From Phycisphaera sp. (GTDB lineage: Bacteria > Planctomycetota > Phycisphaerae > Phycisphaerales > UBA1924), in the NCBI GenBank assembly GCA_025916675.1, contig CP098402.1, positions 491,205 to 555,204 on the forward strand: a DNA stretch of 64,000 nucleotides. The letters run 5' to 3'. The number at the start of each line of letters is the position of its first letter. Positions within the stretch are counted from its first letter, which is position 1. A program made the position numbers and the translations under genes. Shown piece by piece: positions 18,172-25,769 of the stretch. The notes under the pieces are model-generated. The model did not search any database. It was not told the origin of the DNA and saw only the letters and a list, made by a program, of their open reading frames with translations.

Positions 18172-18480
18172 TCAGGCTAACTGAGAGCGATACGCGTCCA
18201 ACTCGCTGCTGGCCTTCTCGTTGCCATCGGCCCGCGCGCGTGCCAAACCGGTGGTCAGAACCTCGACCGCCCTCTCCTCCTCGCCCTCGGCCTCGAGCGA
18301 GCGGGCCATGTGGAAGTACGCGTAGTGCTCGCTCGCGTCGGCCGTTATGCACCGCTCGTAGAAGCCAATGGCCTCCTCGTGCTTCCCGGCCTTGGCGTAT
18401 TCATGGCCCAGCGAGTACAGCACGAAGGTGTCCCCGGGCTCAGCGGCGAGCATCTTCTCGAGTTGGGCGATGCGGTCCAT
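18172..18480 (-). CDS. Small TPR-repeat protein
   Basis: A 102-residue protein made of about two and a half tetratricopeptide repeats (LYSLGHEYAKAGKHEEAIGFYERC, then YAYFHMARSLEAEGEEERAVEVL). TPRs mediate protein binding; no partner is evident. It is the first gene of the operon with recX, the lipoprotein and rhodanese, and is divergent from the acyl-CoA dehydrogenase gene. Confidence 0.85.
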   Translation of the reverse strand: MDRIAQLEKMLAAEPGDTFVLYSLGHEYAKAGKHEEAIGFYERCITADASEHYAYFHMARSLEAEGEEERAVEVLTTGLARARADGNEKASSELDAYRSQLA

Positions 18481-18582
18481 AGGAAGGTTCCAGATGCGGC
18501 TCGGCCGCGGCCAAGGTGGCGGCTAATGTTGCAACTTGGGGCACGGGCTCCGGCTGTTCGGGTTTCTGAAGGAGTGTACGCG

Positions 18583-19431
18583 ATGTCGATCGAGAAGGTT
18601 GGAGTGGTCGGGGCCGGGCAGATGGGCGGCGGCATCGCGCAGGTGGCCGCCGTGGCGGGGCTCAGCGTCGTGGTCTTCGACGCGTCGGCCGAGCAGGTCG
18701 ACAAATGCAAGGCCACCCATCAGAAGCTCCTGGCCCGGGCCGTCGAGAAGGGCCGCATGGAGCAGAAGGACGCCGACGCCGCCCTCGACCGCATCATGTA
18801 CGCCACCGAGATCCAGGGCCTGGCCGACCGGCAGATCGTCGTTGAGGCGGTCGTCGAGAGCGAGCAGGTCAAGAAGGACATCTTCGCCAAGCTCGACACC
18901 GTGACCGAGAAGGGCTGCATCCTGGCCAGCAACACCAGCAGCATCTCCATCACCGCCATCGCCGCCGCCACCAAGCGCCCCGAGAACGTCATCGGCATGC
19001 ACTTCTTCTATCCGGTGCCGGTGATGAAGCTGGTCGAGGTCATCAACGGCCTGGCCACGGTTCCGGTCGTCACGCAGGCCGTGCTCGATCTGGCCGAACG
19101 CATGGGCAAGACGGCCGTCCCCGCCAACGACCGCGCGGGCTTCGTCAGCAACCGCATCCTGATGCCCATGATCAACGAGGCGTTCTATACGTGGATGGAG
19201 GGCGTGGCCGAGCCCCAGCACATCGACGAGATCATGAAGCTGGGCATGAACCACCCCATGGGCCCGCTGCAGCTCGCCGACTTCATCGGCCTGGACACCT
19301 GCGCCCACATCATGAACGTGCTGGCCGACGGCCTGCACAGCGAGCGCTACCGCCCCTGCCCCAAGCTCGAGCAGCTCGTGACGGCGGGGCGGCTGGGCAA
19401 CAAGACCGGGCACGGGGTGTACAAGTACTAG
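18583..19431 (+). CDS. hbd: 3-hydroxybutyryl-CoA (3-hydroxyacyl-CoA) dehydrogenase
   Basis: A 282-residue cytoplasmic NAD(P)-dependent enzyme. The Rossmann motif is GVVGAGQMGGGIAQ at residues 7-20. The catalytic His lies in GMHFFYPVPVMKLVEVI with the preceding ILASNTSSISIT, and the C-terminal domain has NRAGFVSNRIL-like NDRAGFVSNRILMPM and NHPMGPLQLADFIGLD. The length and ending (GHGVYKY) match Hbd of butyrate/PHB metabolism rather than fused FadB. AAGGAG sits eight bases before ATG 18583. No thiolase or crotonase gene is nearby. Confidence 0.94.
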   Translation: MSIEKVGVVGAGQMGGGIAQVAAVAGLSVVVFDASAEQVDKCKATHQKLLARAVEKGRMEQKDADAALDRIMYATEIQGLADRQIVVEAVVESEQVKKDIFAKLDTVTEKGCILASNTSSISITAIAAATKRPENVIGMHFFYPVPVMKLVEVINGLATVPVVTQAVLDLAERMGKTAVPANDRAGFVSNRILMPMINEAFYTWMEGVAEPQHIDEIMKLGMNHPMGPLQLADFIGLDTCAHIMNVLADGLHSERYRPCPKLEQLVTAGRLGNKTGHGVYKY

Positions 19432-19484
19432 AACCGAGCCGCGGGCGCGAGCACGCGCACCGACGCCGGTACGCGGAGGGGCCC

Positions 19485-20318
19485 GTGGGACGGGAATTGA
19501 CCTATGCCGAGATGGCTAAGGACCTGGACCCCGAAGGCCCGATCCTCGACTATCTCTTGCTCGACATCGAGATCTTCGACACCACCATCGAGGGGTATCG
19601 CGCGTTCCTGCAAGCGATGCTCGACGCGCCGTACACCGCCGTCGAGCTGACCAACACGGAGGACCGGCCCCCGCTCGACGTTGCCGAAGCGATCCGCCGC
19701 ATCGAAGACCCCGACGCCGGCATGACCATCGAGATCGACATCGGCCCCACGCGCATCCGGGGCCATCTGCACAGCGCCGACTATATCGACATGGACTGCC
19801 CGCCGCAGGACATCAACGCCTCCAGCTTCGGCGACCTATGCGCCTTCATGCGGCGGGCCGGGCGCGCCACCGGCCGCAATGTGTACGCGACGGCCGAGCG
19901 CCGGCCCGAGCAGGCGTTCTTTGCCTACCTCGTCGATGACGACGGTTTCGTTCGCATCCGTCGGCCTGAGACGATGACGCCCCTCGCCAGCGAACTGGCC
20001 GGCGAGTTGCGAAGCATCCTCCGGCCGTTGCGGTCGGGTAAGGGGCCATGGCAGCCCGAGCTCGCCGCGGCCATCGACGCAAAGCTCGAAGCATGCGTGC
20101 CGCCGCTCAACGACCTGCGCTGGCACACCGAACTGACCCGTCAACAAGCGGACAATCTGTTGGCCTTGCAGTCCGACATGTGGCGATTGGGCAGCCCGGA
20201 CCGCACCGCTGCGTTCCACCTGCCGACATCGGTCACGTATGTCCGGCGGGCATTCGGGCTCAACGGCCGATCGACCGGGGCGGATCGCTGGCTCGACCAG
20301 GCCGATCGCAACGCGTAG
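19485..20318 (+). CDS. Hypothetical protein
   Basis: A 277-residue soluble, acidic protein with no signal peptide or membrane helix. I recognise no family. Visible segments are an N-terminal helix pair (GPILDYLLLDIEIFDTTIEG), a beta-rich centre (MTIEIDIGPTRIRGHLHSAD) and a C-terminal helical part. GTG 19485 was chosen because GGAGGGG lies five bases upstream; ATG 19512 is an alternative. The codon use (GC-rich third positions) fits a real gene. It is followed by a 21-bp repeat array. Confidence 0.65.
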   Translation: MGRELTYAEMAKDLDPEGPILDYLLLDIEIFDTTIEGYRAFLQAMLDAPYTAVELTNTEDRPPLDVAEAIRRIEDPDAGMTIEIDIGPTRIRGHLHSADYIDMDCPPQDINASSFGDLCAFMRRAGRATGRNVYATAERRPEQAFFAYLVDDDGFVRIRRPETMTPLASELAGELRSILRPLRSGKGPWQPELAAAIDAKLEACVPPLNDLRWHTELTRQQADNLLALQSDMWRLGSPDRTAAFHLPTSVTYVRRAFGLNGRSTGADRWLDQADRNA

Positions 20319-20403
20319 TTTCCTCGCCAGGCCGTTCGAACTCTCCGGGACGGCGGGCGCCGAGAAGACTCCCGCCGGTGCTGACAGAGTTCGAGGGGGT
20401 GCC

Positions 20404-20568
20404 GAGATGATTTCAGCGGGCACTGAGATCGTTTCAGCAGGCACCGAGTTGATTTCAGCGGCCACCGACATCGTTTCAGCGGGCACTGAGATCAATTCAG
20501 CAGGCACTGACATTGTTTCAGGGGGCACTGAGATCATTTCAGCGGGCACCGACATTGTTTCCGCGGCG
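20404..20568. repeat. 21-bp tandem array A (about 8 units)
   Basis: Seven full 21-bp units (starts 20404, 20425, 20446, 20467, 20488, 20509, 20530) and a partial eighth follow one another without spacers. The consensus core is GA(G/C)AT(C/G)(G/A)TTTCAGCGGGCAC. Units differ at three to six positions. Because 21 is a multiple of three, the array is open in frames on both strands, but no frame has a supported start or family. It lies between the hypothetical gene and mntR. Confidence 0.92.
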
Positions 20569-20672
20569 CAATTCCTGCGCTCCTGTCGGGTCTGATGGGC
20601 CTCCAGGGGCGTTCTGCCGAGCGTCCCCCGAACAGGCCCCCGAAGGGCCCGAGCCCGGGCCTACGTTCCGCC

Positions 20673-21116
20673 GTGCCCACACCCAAGCCCTCCAAGCCGA
20701 ACCCCACCCCCCCGCGCCGCGGCCACCAGCGCACCCGGCTCGACCACGCCAGCGAGACCGCCGAGGACTACGTCGAGGCCATCGCCGAGGTCGTCGAGCG
20801 GGTGGGCGCCTGCCGCGTGAAGGACCTGGCCGAGCGGTTCGGCGTCAGCCACGTCACGGTCGTGCGCACCGTCGGCCGGCTGGAAGAGGGCGGGCTGGTG
20901 ACGACCGAGCCCTACAAGCCCATCGAATTGACCGCCAAGGGCAAGAGACTGGCCAAGGCCTGCCGCGAGCGGCACGAGGTGGTCTATCGCTTCTTGATCG
21001 CCATCGGCGTGCCCGAAAAGGTCGCCGCGGTCGATAGCGAGGGGCTCGAGCACCACGTCAGCAAGGCGACGCTGGAACGCTTCCGGGCCATCGCCGAGGG
21101 CCGAGAGAGCCCCTGA
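20673..21116 (+). CDS. mntR: MntR/DtxR-family metal-dependent transcriptional repressor
   Basis: A 147-residue regulator resembling E. coli MntR. After a basic, proline-rich N-terminus it has a winged helix-turn-helix (VKDLAERFGVSHVTVVRTVGRL) and a dimerisation/metal domain. Likely Mn ligands are the Asp and Glu of AEDYVEAI, the His of RERHEVV, and Glu/Glu/His in DSEGLEHHV. It would repress the downstream uptake genes when manganese is plentiful; palindromic sites upstream of the porin and binding-protein genes fit. GTG 20673 is chosen; an ATG at 20595 would add 26 low-complexity residues just after the tandem array. Confidence 0.87.
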   Translation: MPTPKPSKPNPTPPRRGHQRTRLDHASETAEDYVEAIAEVVERVGACRVKDLAERFGVSHVTVVRTVGRLEEGGLVTTEPYKPIELTAKGKRLAKACRERHEVVYRFLIAIGVPEKVAAVDSEGLEHHVSKATLERFRAIAEGRESP

Positions 21117-21190
21117 GCGACCAATTTCTCGCTGACGAGCATTGATCGGTGGCACGTTCCGTATCTGGTGCACAGATGATGCAAAAAAAT

Positions 21191-21204
21191 GTAGCACAGG
21201 CTAC
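21191..21204 (+). promoter_or_regulatory. Putative MntR operator 1 (GTAGC-ACAG-GCTAC)
   Basis: A 5-4-5 palindrome that abuts the -35 box of the porin promoter. It is identical to operator 2, 26 bp further on (centre to centre). An MntR-family gene is immediately upstream. Assignment to MntR is inference from position and dyad symmetry. Confidence 0.7.
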
Positions 21205-21233
21205 TTGATGTAATTTGTAGCACAGGCTACATT
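21205..21233 (+). promoter_or_regulatory. Putative promoter of the porin/metal-uptake operon
   Basis: TTGATG (21205-21210) and TACATT (21228-21233) are separated by exactly 17 bp, each matching four of six sigma-70 consensus bases. Operator 1 touches the -35 box and operator 2 covers the spacer and -10 box, so repressor binding would block polymerase. Confidence 0.55.
21217..21230 (+). promoter_or_regulatory. Putative MntR operator 2 (GTAGC-ACAG-GCTAC)
   Basis: An exact second copy of the palindrome; here dyad symmetry extends one base each side (TGTAGC...GCTACA). It overlaps the predicted -10 box. Confidence 0.7.
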
Positions 21234-21276
21234 ATCCAGCGTGCCGGTGTTGGGCCGGCGACCCAGGAGAGCGGGC

Positions 21277-22545
21277 ATGGTGCGGCACGGTTGGTCAGGG
21301 CTTGCGGCGTTGATGGTGATAGCGGGGTGCAACCTTGCCGCCATGGCCTCGCAGGAGCAGGCCGGTGGTACCACACACGAGGTGGGCGAGCCTGGGCTGG
21401 GCCGGCAGGTTGACCAATTCCGAAAGGAGCTCGGTGGCCACGGCATCTCGCTGGGTGGTACCTACGTGGCCGAATTCAGCGGCGTCGTGGCCGGCGGTGT
21501 CCGTCGACGGTTCGATTTTCGCAACCTCCTCACGATCGACGCGGGCGTGGACCTCGAACAAGCCGTCGGGTGGTCGGGCGGGTCGGCGTTCTTGCAATAC
21601 CTGATGGTGAATCCCGAGGGTGGCATCGAGGGTGGTTCGAACGATGCCGGCGACATCCAGGCCTACTCGAACATCGAGAGCCGCCGCCATCTGGATGTGA
21701 TTTACGAGCTGTGGCTACAGCAGGAGTTACTGGACGACCGCCTGCGACTGAAGGCGGGCAAGGTCGACGCTAACGGTGAGTTCGCGTTTGTCGCCGTTGC
21801 GGTGGATTTCGCGAACTCGTCCGCCGGGTTCAGCCCGACGATCTTCGCGCTGCCGACGTATCCGGACCCGGCGACGGGCGTGAGCCTGTTCGCCACGGTG
21901 GTCGAAAGCGATCAACTGGACTTGGAACTCTCGTACGGCTTCTTTGACGGGGCCGCCGCAGCAGATGGCGTCGAGCCCGGCCGCCGCGGGCCATCGACAT
22001 TCTTCAACAATTCGCATTCGGACGACTACTTTCACATTGGGCAGGCCGCCGTCTCGTGGGAGGGCCGGGAGGGCAGTCGCTGGTGGAAAGCCGGGCGGGC
22101 AAGCCTCGGGGTATGGTTCCACGACGGCACGTTCGAGCGGTTCGACGGCGGCCGGGAGGTTGGCACGGGCGGCCTGTACGCGACCGCCGAGCAGAGGCTG
22201 TGGTCGTCCGGCGATCGCTCGGTGGACGTGTTCGGGCAGCTCGGCTGGGCCGATGACGCGGTTGCGGAGATCGATGGCCACGCCGCCCTGGGGATCGTGT
22301 GCGGCGGGTGTGTCCCGTCTCGGGAAGAAGACCGGATGGGCGTGTACGCCACCTTGGCCGTGCTGTCGGACGAGCCGGCTGCGGGCTTCGACGGCGACGA
22401 GCTGGCCATCGACGCGTACTACCGCTTCCAGCTCCCCGCGGCCGCCTTCGTGCAGCCCGAAGTCCAATACATCATCAACCCGGGCGGCGATCCTGCCCTG
22501 GAAAATGCCCTGGTCGTGGGCGTTCGGTTTGGGATCGAGTTCTGA
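21277..22545 (+). CDS. OprB-like outer-membrane porin of the metal-uptake locus
   Basis: A 422-residue exported barrel protein. The N-terminus is a signal sequence (LAALMVIAGC then NLAAMAS); the end, VVGVRFGIEF, is a typical terminal barrel strand with C-terminal Phe. Internal features such as LTIDAGVDLEQAVGWSGGSAFLQ, DRLRLKAGKVDAN, FVQPEVQYIINPGGDP match carbohydrate-selective porin OprB. Its position between mntR and the metal ABC genes, behind two palindromic operators, suggests it passes manganese or another divalent ion through the outer membrane. ATG 21277 has AGGAGA six bases upstream. Confidence 0.82.
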   Translation: MVRHGWSGLAALMVIAGCNLAAMASQEQAGGTTHEVGEPGLGRQVDQFRKELGGHGISLGGTYVAEFSGVVAGGVRRRFDFRNLLTIDAGVDLEQAVGWSGGSAFLQYLMVNPEGGIEGGSNDAGDIQAYSNIESRRHLDVIYELWLQQELLDDRLRLKAGKVDANGEFAFVAVAVDFANSSAGFSPTIFALPTYPDPATGVSLFATVVESDQLDLELSYGFFDGAAAADGVEPGRRGPSTFFNNSHSDDYFHIGQAAVSWEGREGSRWWKAGRASLGVWFHDGTFERFDGGREVGTGGLYATAEQRLWSSGDRSVDVFGQLGWADDAVAEIDGHAALGIVCGGCVPSREEDRMGVYATLAVLSDEPAAGFDGDELAIDAYYRFQLPAAAFVQPEVQYIINPGGDPALENALVVGVRFGIEF

Positions 22546-22557
22546 AGCTGATCAGTG

Positions 22558-22571
22558 GTAGCCGGCGCTAC
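22558..22571 (+). promoter_or_regulatory. Putative MntR operator 3 (GTAGC-CGGC-GCTAC)
   Basis: The same GTAGC-N4-GCTAC arms with a different 4-bp centre, 28 bp upstream of the metal-binding lipoprotein start. Arms are identical to operators 1 and 2 while the centre differs, as expected for a dyad-recognising protein. It suggests an internal regulated promoter. Confidence 0.6.
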
Positions 22572-22599
22572 AGTACCGGCCGATCGGAAGGGGTCTCAT

Positions 22600-23604
22600 A
22601 TGGCTTGCAAGATCTGGAACGTGTTCGTCGGAGGCGTGGTCACAGCGCTACTGCTGCTGCTGGGGTGCGGTGAGGATCCGCAAGCATCCCAAGGCGCCGC
22701 CGGCCAGCCCGCTGGCGCGACCGAATCACTGACGATCGTCGCGACCACCGGCATGATCGGCGACATCGTGCAGCGGGTGGTCGGCGAGCGTGGCGAGGTC
22801 CGGGTTCTCATGGGCGCGGGCGTCGACCCGCACTTGTACCAACCCACGCGCGACGACATGGGTGCGCTGCTGGGCGCCGACGTGGTCTACTACAACGGCC
22901 TGCTGCTGGAAGGCCGCATGACCGACGCCCTCGTGCGGGCCGCCCTGGGCGATCGCGGCGTGCATCCGGTGACCGAACTCATCGACGCGCAATACCTTGT
23001 GCAGCCCGAGGACCTGGAAGGCAAGGACGACCCGCACGTGTGGATGGACCCGACCGCCTGGTCCAAGGCCGTCGAGGTCGTTCGCGATCGCCTGATCGAC
23101 CGCGAACCGGCGTCCCGTGAGCTCTTCACCGAAAACGCCGATGCGGTGCTCGCCGAGATCGCCGAGTTGGACGCCTACTGCGAGGGCATCCTCCATAGCG
23201 TGCCCGAAGCCCAGCGTGTGCTCGTGACCGCCCACGACGCCTTCGGCTACTTTGGCCGCCGGTACGGGTACGAGGTGCTCGGTATCCAGGGCCTTTCCAC
23301 CGAGAGCGAGGCGGGCGTGCGTGACATCGAGCGGCTGGTCGACCTCCTCGTGGATCGCCAGATCAAGGCCGTGTTCGTCGAGTCGACCGTGTCGGAACGC
23401 AACATCAAGGCGCTCATCGCCGGGGCGAAGGCCCGGGGGCACGACGTAACCATCGGGGGCGAGCTCTTCAGCGACGCCATGGGCCCGGGCGGCACCTACG
23501 AGGGTACCTACGTCGGCATGATCGACCACAACGCCACGACCATCGCCCGGGCGCTGGGGGGCGAGGCCCCCGAGGGCGGCATGCAGGGAAAGCTCGGCCA
23601 GTGA
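22600..23604 (+). CDS. Metal ABC transporter substrate-binding lipoprotein (TroA/MntA-like)
   Basis: A 334-residue cluster A-I binding protein. The signal peptide ends in a lipobox (LLLLGC). Likely metal ligands are His in [10 protein letters not shown], His in [10 protein letters not shown], His in [10 protein letters not shown] and Asp in GELFSDAMG, the TroA set of three His and one Asp. ZnuA's His-rich loop is absent, which argues for Mn or mixed Mn/Zn. GGAAGGGG precedes ATG 22600. Its last four bases overlap the ATPase start (GTGA), so the operon is coupled. Confidence 0.9.
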   Translation: MACKIWNVFVGGVVTALLLLLGCGEDPQASQGAAGQPAGATESLTIVATTGMIGDIVQRVVGERGEVRVLMGAGVDPHLYQPTRDDMGALLGADVVYYNGLLLEGRMTDALVRAALGDRGVHPVTELIDAQYLVQPEDLEGKDDPHVWMDPTAWSKAVEVVRDRLIDREPASRELFTENADAVLAEIAELDAYCEGILHSVPEAQRVLVTAHDAFGYFGRRYGYEVLGIQGLSTESEAGVRDIERLVDLLVDRQIKAVFVESTVSERNIKALIAGAKARGHDVTIGGELFSDAMGPGGTYEGTYVGMIDHNATTIARALGGEAPEGGMQGKLGQ

Positions 23605-24443
23605 CCCAGGTGCCGCACAGCGTGGTGCACACCGCCCGTCAGGATGTGAGCCTGGCCGAGCGGCCCGAGCACTCGGCCGACAGCCCGCTGTCGATCCATG
23701 CCATGACGGTGGCCTACCACCGCAAGCCCGTGCTGTGGGACGTGGACTATGACGCGCCGGCCAATGCGCTCGTAGCCATCGTCGGCCCCAATGGCGCGGG
23801 CAAGAGCACGCTCATCAAGGCGGCGCTGGGCCTGGTTCCCCGCGCGTCGGGCCTGGTCGAGTTCTGGGGCGAGCCCTACAAGCGCGTGCGCGATCGCGTG
23901 GCCTACGTGCCCCAGCGCGAGAGCGTCGACTGGACCTTCCCCGTTAGCGCGCTCGACGTGGTGTGCATGGGCCGATACCGCCGCGTCGGCTGGTTGAGAC
24001 CTGTCGGGCGCGGGCATAAGAGGGCGGCCCTCGAGTGCCTCGACCGCGTGGGCCTGGCCGACCTGGCAAACCGGCAGATCAGCCAGCTCTCGGGCGGCCA
24101 GCAGCAACGGGTGTTTCTGGCGCGGGCGCTCGCGCAAGAGGGCGACCTGTACGTCATGGATGAACCGTTCGCCGGCGTGGATGCGGCCACCGAACGCGCG
24201 ATCGTGGCGTTGTTGCGAGAGCTGCGCGAGGCCGGCAAGACCGCCATCGTCGTCCACCACGATTTGCAGACCGTGCCCGAGTACTTCGACCACGCCCTGC
24301 TGCTCAACATGCGCGTCGTTGCCGCCGGCCCGGTCGAGGATGTCTTCACCCGGGACAACCTGCACAAGACCTACGGCGGAAAGCTCACCCTGCTCAGCGA
24401 GGCCGCCGAGGCCGTGGCACGGTCGGGATTGAAGGTGCGCTAG
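23601..24443 (+). CDS. Metal ABC transporter ATP-binding protein
   Basis: A 280-residue ATPase that powers the Mn/Zn importer. Walker A is GPNGAGKST (residues 62-70), the Q loop [10 protein letters not shown], the signature LSGGQQQR near 163, Walker B LYVMDEPF with the catalytic Glu, and the switch His in VVHHDLQ. An N-terminal extension of about 25 residues precedes the ABC domain. It starts with GTG overlapping the previous stop, and its TAG directly abuts the GTG of the first permease. Confidence 0.93.
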   Translation: MTQVPHSVVHTARQDVSLAERPEHSADSPLSIHAMTVAYHRKPVLWDVDYDAPANALVAIVGPNGAGKSTLIKAALGLVPRASGLVEFWGEPYKRVRDRVAYVPQRESVDWTFPVSALDVVCMGRYRRVGWLRPVGRGHKRAALECLDRVGLADLANRQISQLSGGQQQRVFLARALAQEGDLYVMDEPFAGVDAATERAIVALLRELREAGKTAIVVHHDLQTVPEYFDHALLLNMRVVAAGPVEDVFTRDNLHKTYGGKLTLLSEAAEAVARSGLKVR

Positions 24444-25769
24444 GTGGCACTGGCCCGGCCCGAAACGCTGTCGATCGGCGAGGTCCTGGAAGTCCTGAGC
24501 TTCCATGGCGGGTACAACACCAACGCCGTGCTGGCCGGCTCGGCCATGCTCGGGCTTGCTGCGGGCGTGGTGGGGGTGTTCGCGCTGCTGCGCAGGCGTT
24601 CGCTGGTGGCCGACGCCATCGGGCACGCGACGCTGCCGGGCATCGTGATCGCGTTCCTCGTCGCGGCATCGATGGGTGCATCGGGCCGGTCGCTCCCCGT
24701 GCTGCTGCTCGGGGCGGCGGTCTCCGGGGTCCTGGCGGTGCTGTGCATCTTCGGCATTCTTCGTTATACGCGATTGCGCGAGGACGCGGCCATCGGCATC
24801 GTGCTTGGCGTGTTCTTCGGCGTGGGCGTGGTCTTGCTGAGCTACGTGCAGCGCCCCGAGAACGTCAGCGCCTCGCCCGCGGGCCTGCGCCACTTCATCT
24901 ATGGTCAGACCGCCGCCATGCGCGCCGGTGATGCGATGCTCATGGCCGGCATCGCCCTGAGCGCTGTCATCGTGACGGCGGTGCTCTTCAAAGAACTCGC
25001 GCTGGCCTGCTTCAACGATGACTACGCCCGGGTCGCCGGGTTCCCCGTGAGCGTGCTCGACGGGCTCATGCTCGGGCTGGTGGTGCTGGTCACCGTCGCG
25101 GGCCTCCAGGCCGTCGGGCTCATCCTCGTGATCGCGTTGCTCATCATCCCGCCCGTAGCGGCGCGACTGTGGACCGACCGGCTTCTCCCGCTCATGCTGA
25201 TCTCGGGGGGGTTGGGTGCCCTGAGCGGGTACATCGGTGCCGCGACGAGCGCCCTGCTGCCGCGCGCGCCCGCCGGGTCGGTCATCGTGCTCTGCGGCGG
25301 TGCGGTGTTCGTGGCAAGCCTGCTCTTCGCACCGCGGCATGGCGTTGTCGCGACCGCCTCACGTCGGGCCATCCAACGCCTGCGCATCGCCGGAGAGCAC
25401 CTGCTCGAGGCCGCGCACGAGCACGAAATTATGCGTAAGAGCGAAGGGGTCATCCCGACGCGCACGATCCGTGCGATGGAACGGCTGTGGGGCTGGCCCG
25501 TATGGCTCGGCCCGATGGTCATCGCCTCCCTGCGCCGACAGGGCTATCTCGAGCGCAACAGCGGGGGCTACGAACTCACAAGCACCGGCTCGGCCCGAGG
25601 CGCCCGCATCGCCCGGAATCACCGCCTGTGGGAGCAATACCTACAAACCTACGCCGATGTCGCGCCGGGCCACGTCGATTGGTCGGCCGACACTGTCGAG
25701 CACGTGCTGAGCCCAGAACTCGTGGCCGAACTCGAAGCCGCACTTAAGGCCAAGGGGGTGCGGACATGA
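24444..25769 (+). CDS. Metal ABC transporter permease with C-terminal DtxR-like domain
   Basis: A 441-residue ABC-3 family permease. About eight membrane helices occupy residues 25-300, with the family loop LVADAIGHATLPGIVIAF and FGVGVVLLSY. The C-terminal ~130 residues are soluble and resemble DtxR/MntR: a winged-helix-like segment (GWPVWLGPMVIASLRRQGYLE) and the metal-domain signature RIARNHRLWEQYLQTYADVAPGHVDWSADTVEHVL. Such fused permeases are known in Bacteroidota, Chlamydiae and Planctomycetota Mn/Zn systems. The tail may sense metal at the membrane. GTG start abuts the ATPase stop. Confidence 0.9.
   Translation: MALARPETLSIGEVLEVLSFHGGYNTNAVLAGSAMLGLAAGVVGVFALLRRRSLVADAIGHATLPGIVIAFLVAASMGASGRSLPVLLLGAAVSGVLAVLCIFGILRYTRLREDAAIGIVLGVFFGVGVVLLSYVQRPENVSASPAGLRHFIYGQTAAMRAGDAMLMAGIALSAVIVTAVLFKELALACFNDDYARVAGFPVSVLDGLMLGLVVLVTVAGLQAVGLILVIALLIIPPVAARLWTDRLLPLMLISGGLGALSGYIGAATSALLPRAPAGSVIVLCGGAVFVASLLFAPRHGVVATASRRAIQRLRIAGEHLLEAAHEHEIMRKSEGVIPTRTIRAMERLWGWPVWLGPMVIASLRRQGYLERNSGGYELTSTGSARGARIARNHRLWEQYLQTYADVAPGHVDWSADTVEHVLSPELVAELEAALKAKGVRT

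Noticed and set aside
20404-20568. CRISPR array
   Set aside because: Units are contiguous 21-mers with no spacers, and no cas gene is present; the same applies to array B at 43348-43599.
20239-20595. Protein-coding frames across tandem array A
   Set aside because: Open frames follow automatically from a 21-bp period without stops; there is no ribosome site or recognisable domain, and both strands are equally open.
23508-25340. 610-codon minus-strand frame opposite the metal ABC genes
   Set aside because: It is antisense to clear ABC ATPase and permease genes; its product is His/Arg/Gln-rich with no domain, as expected of a high-GC shadow frame.
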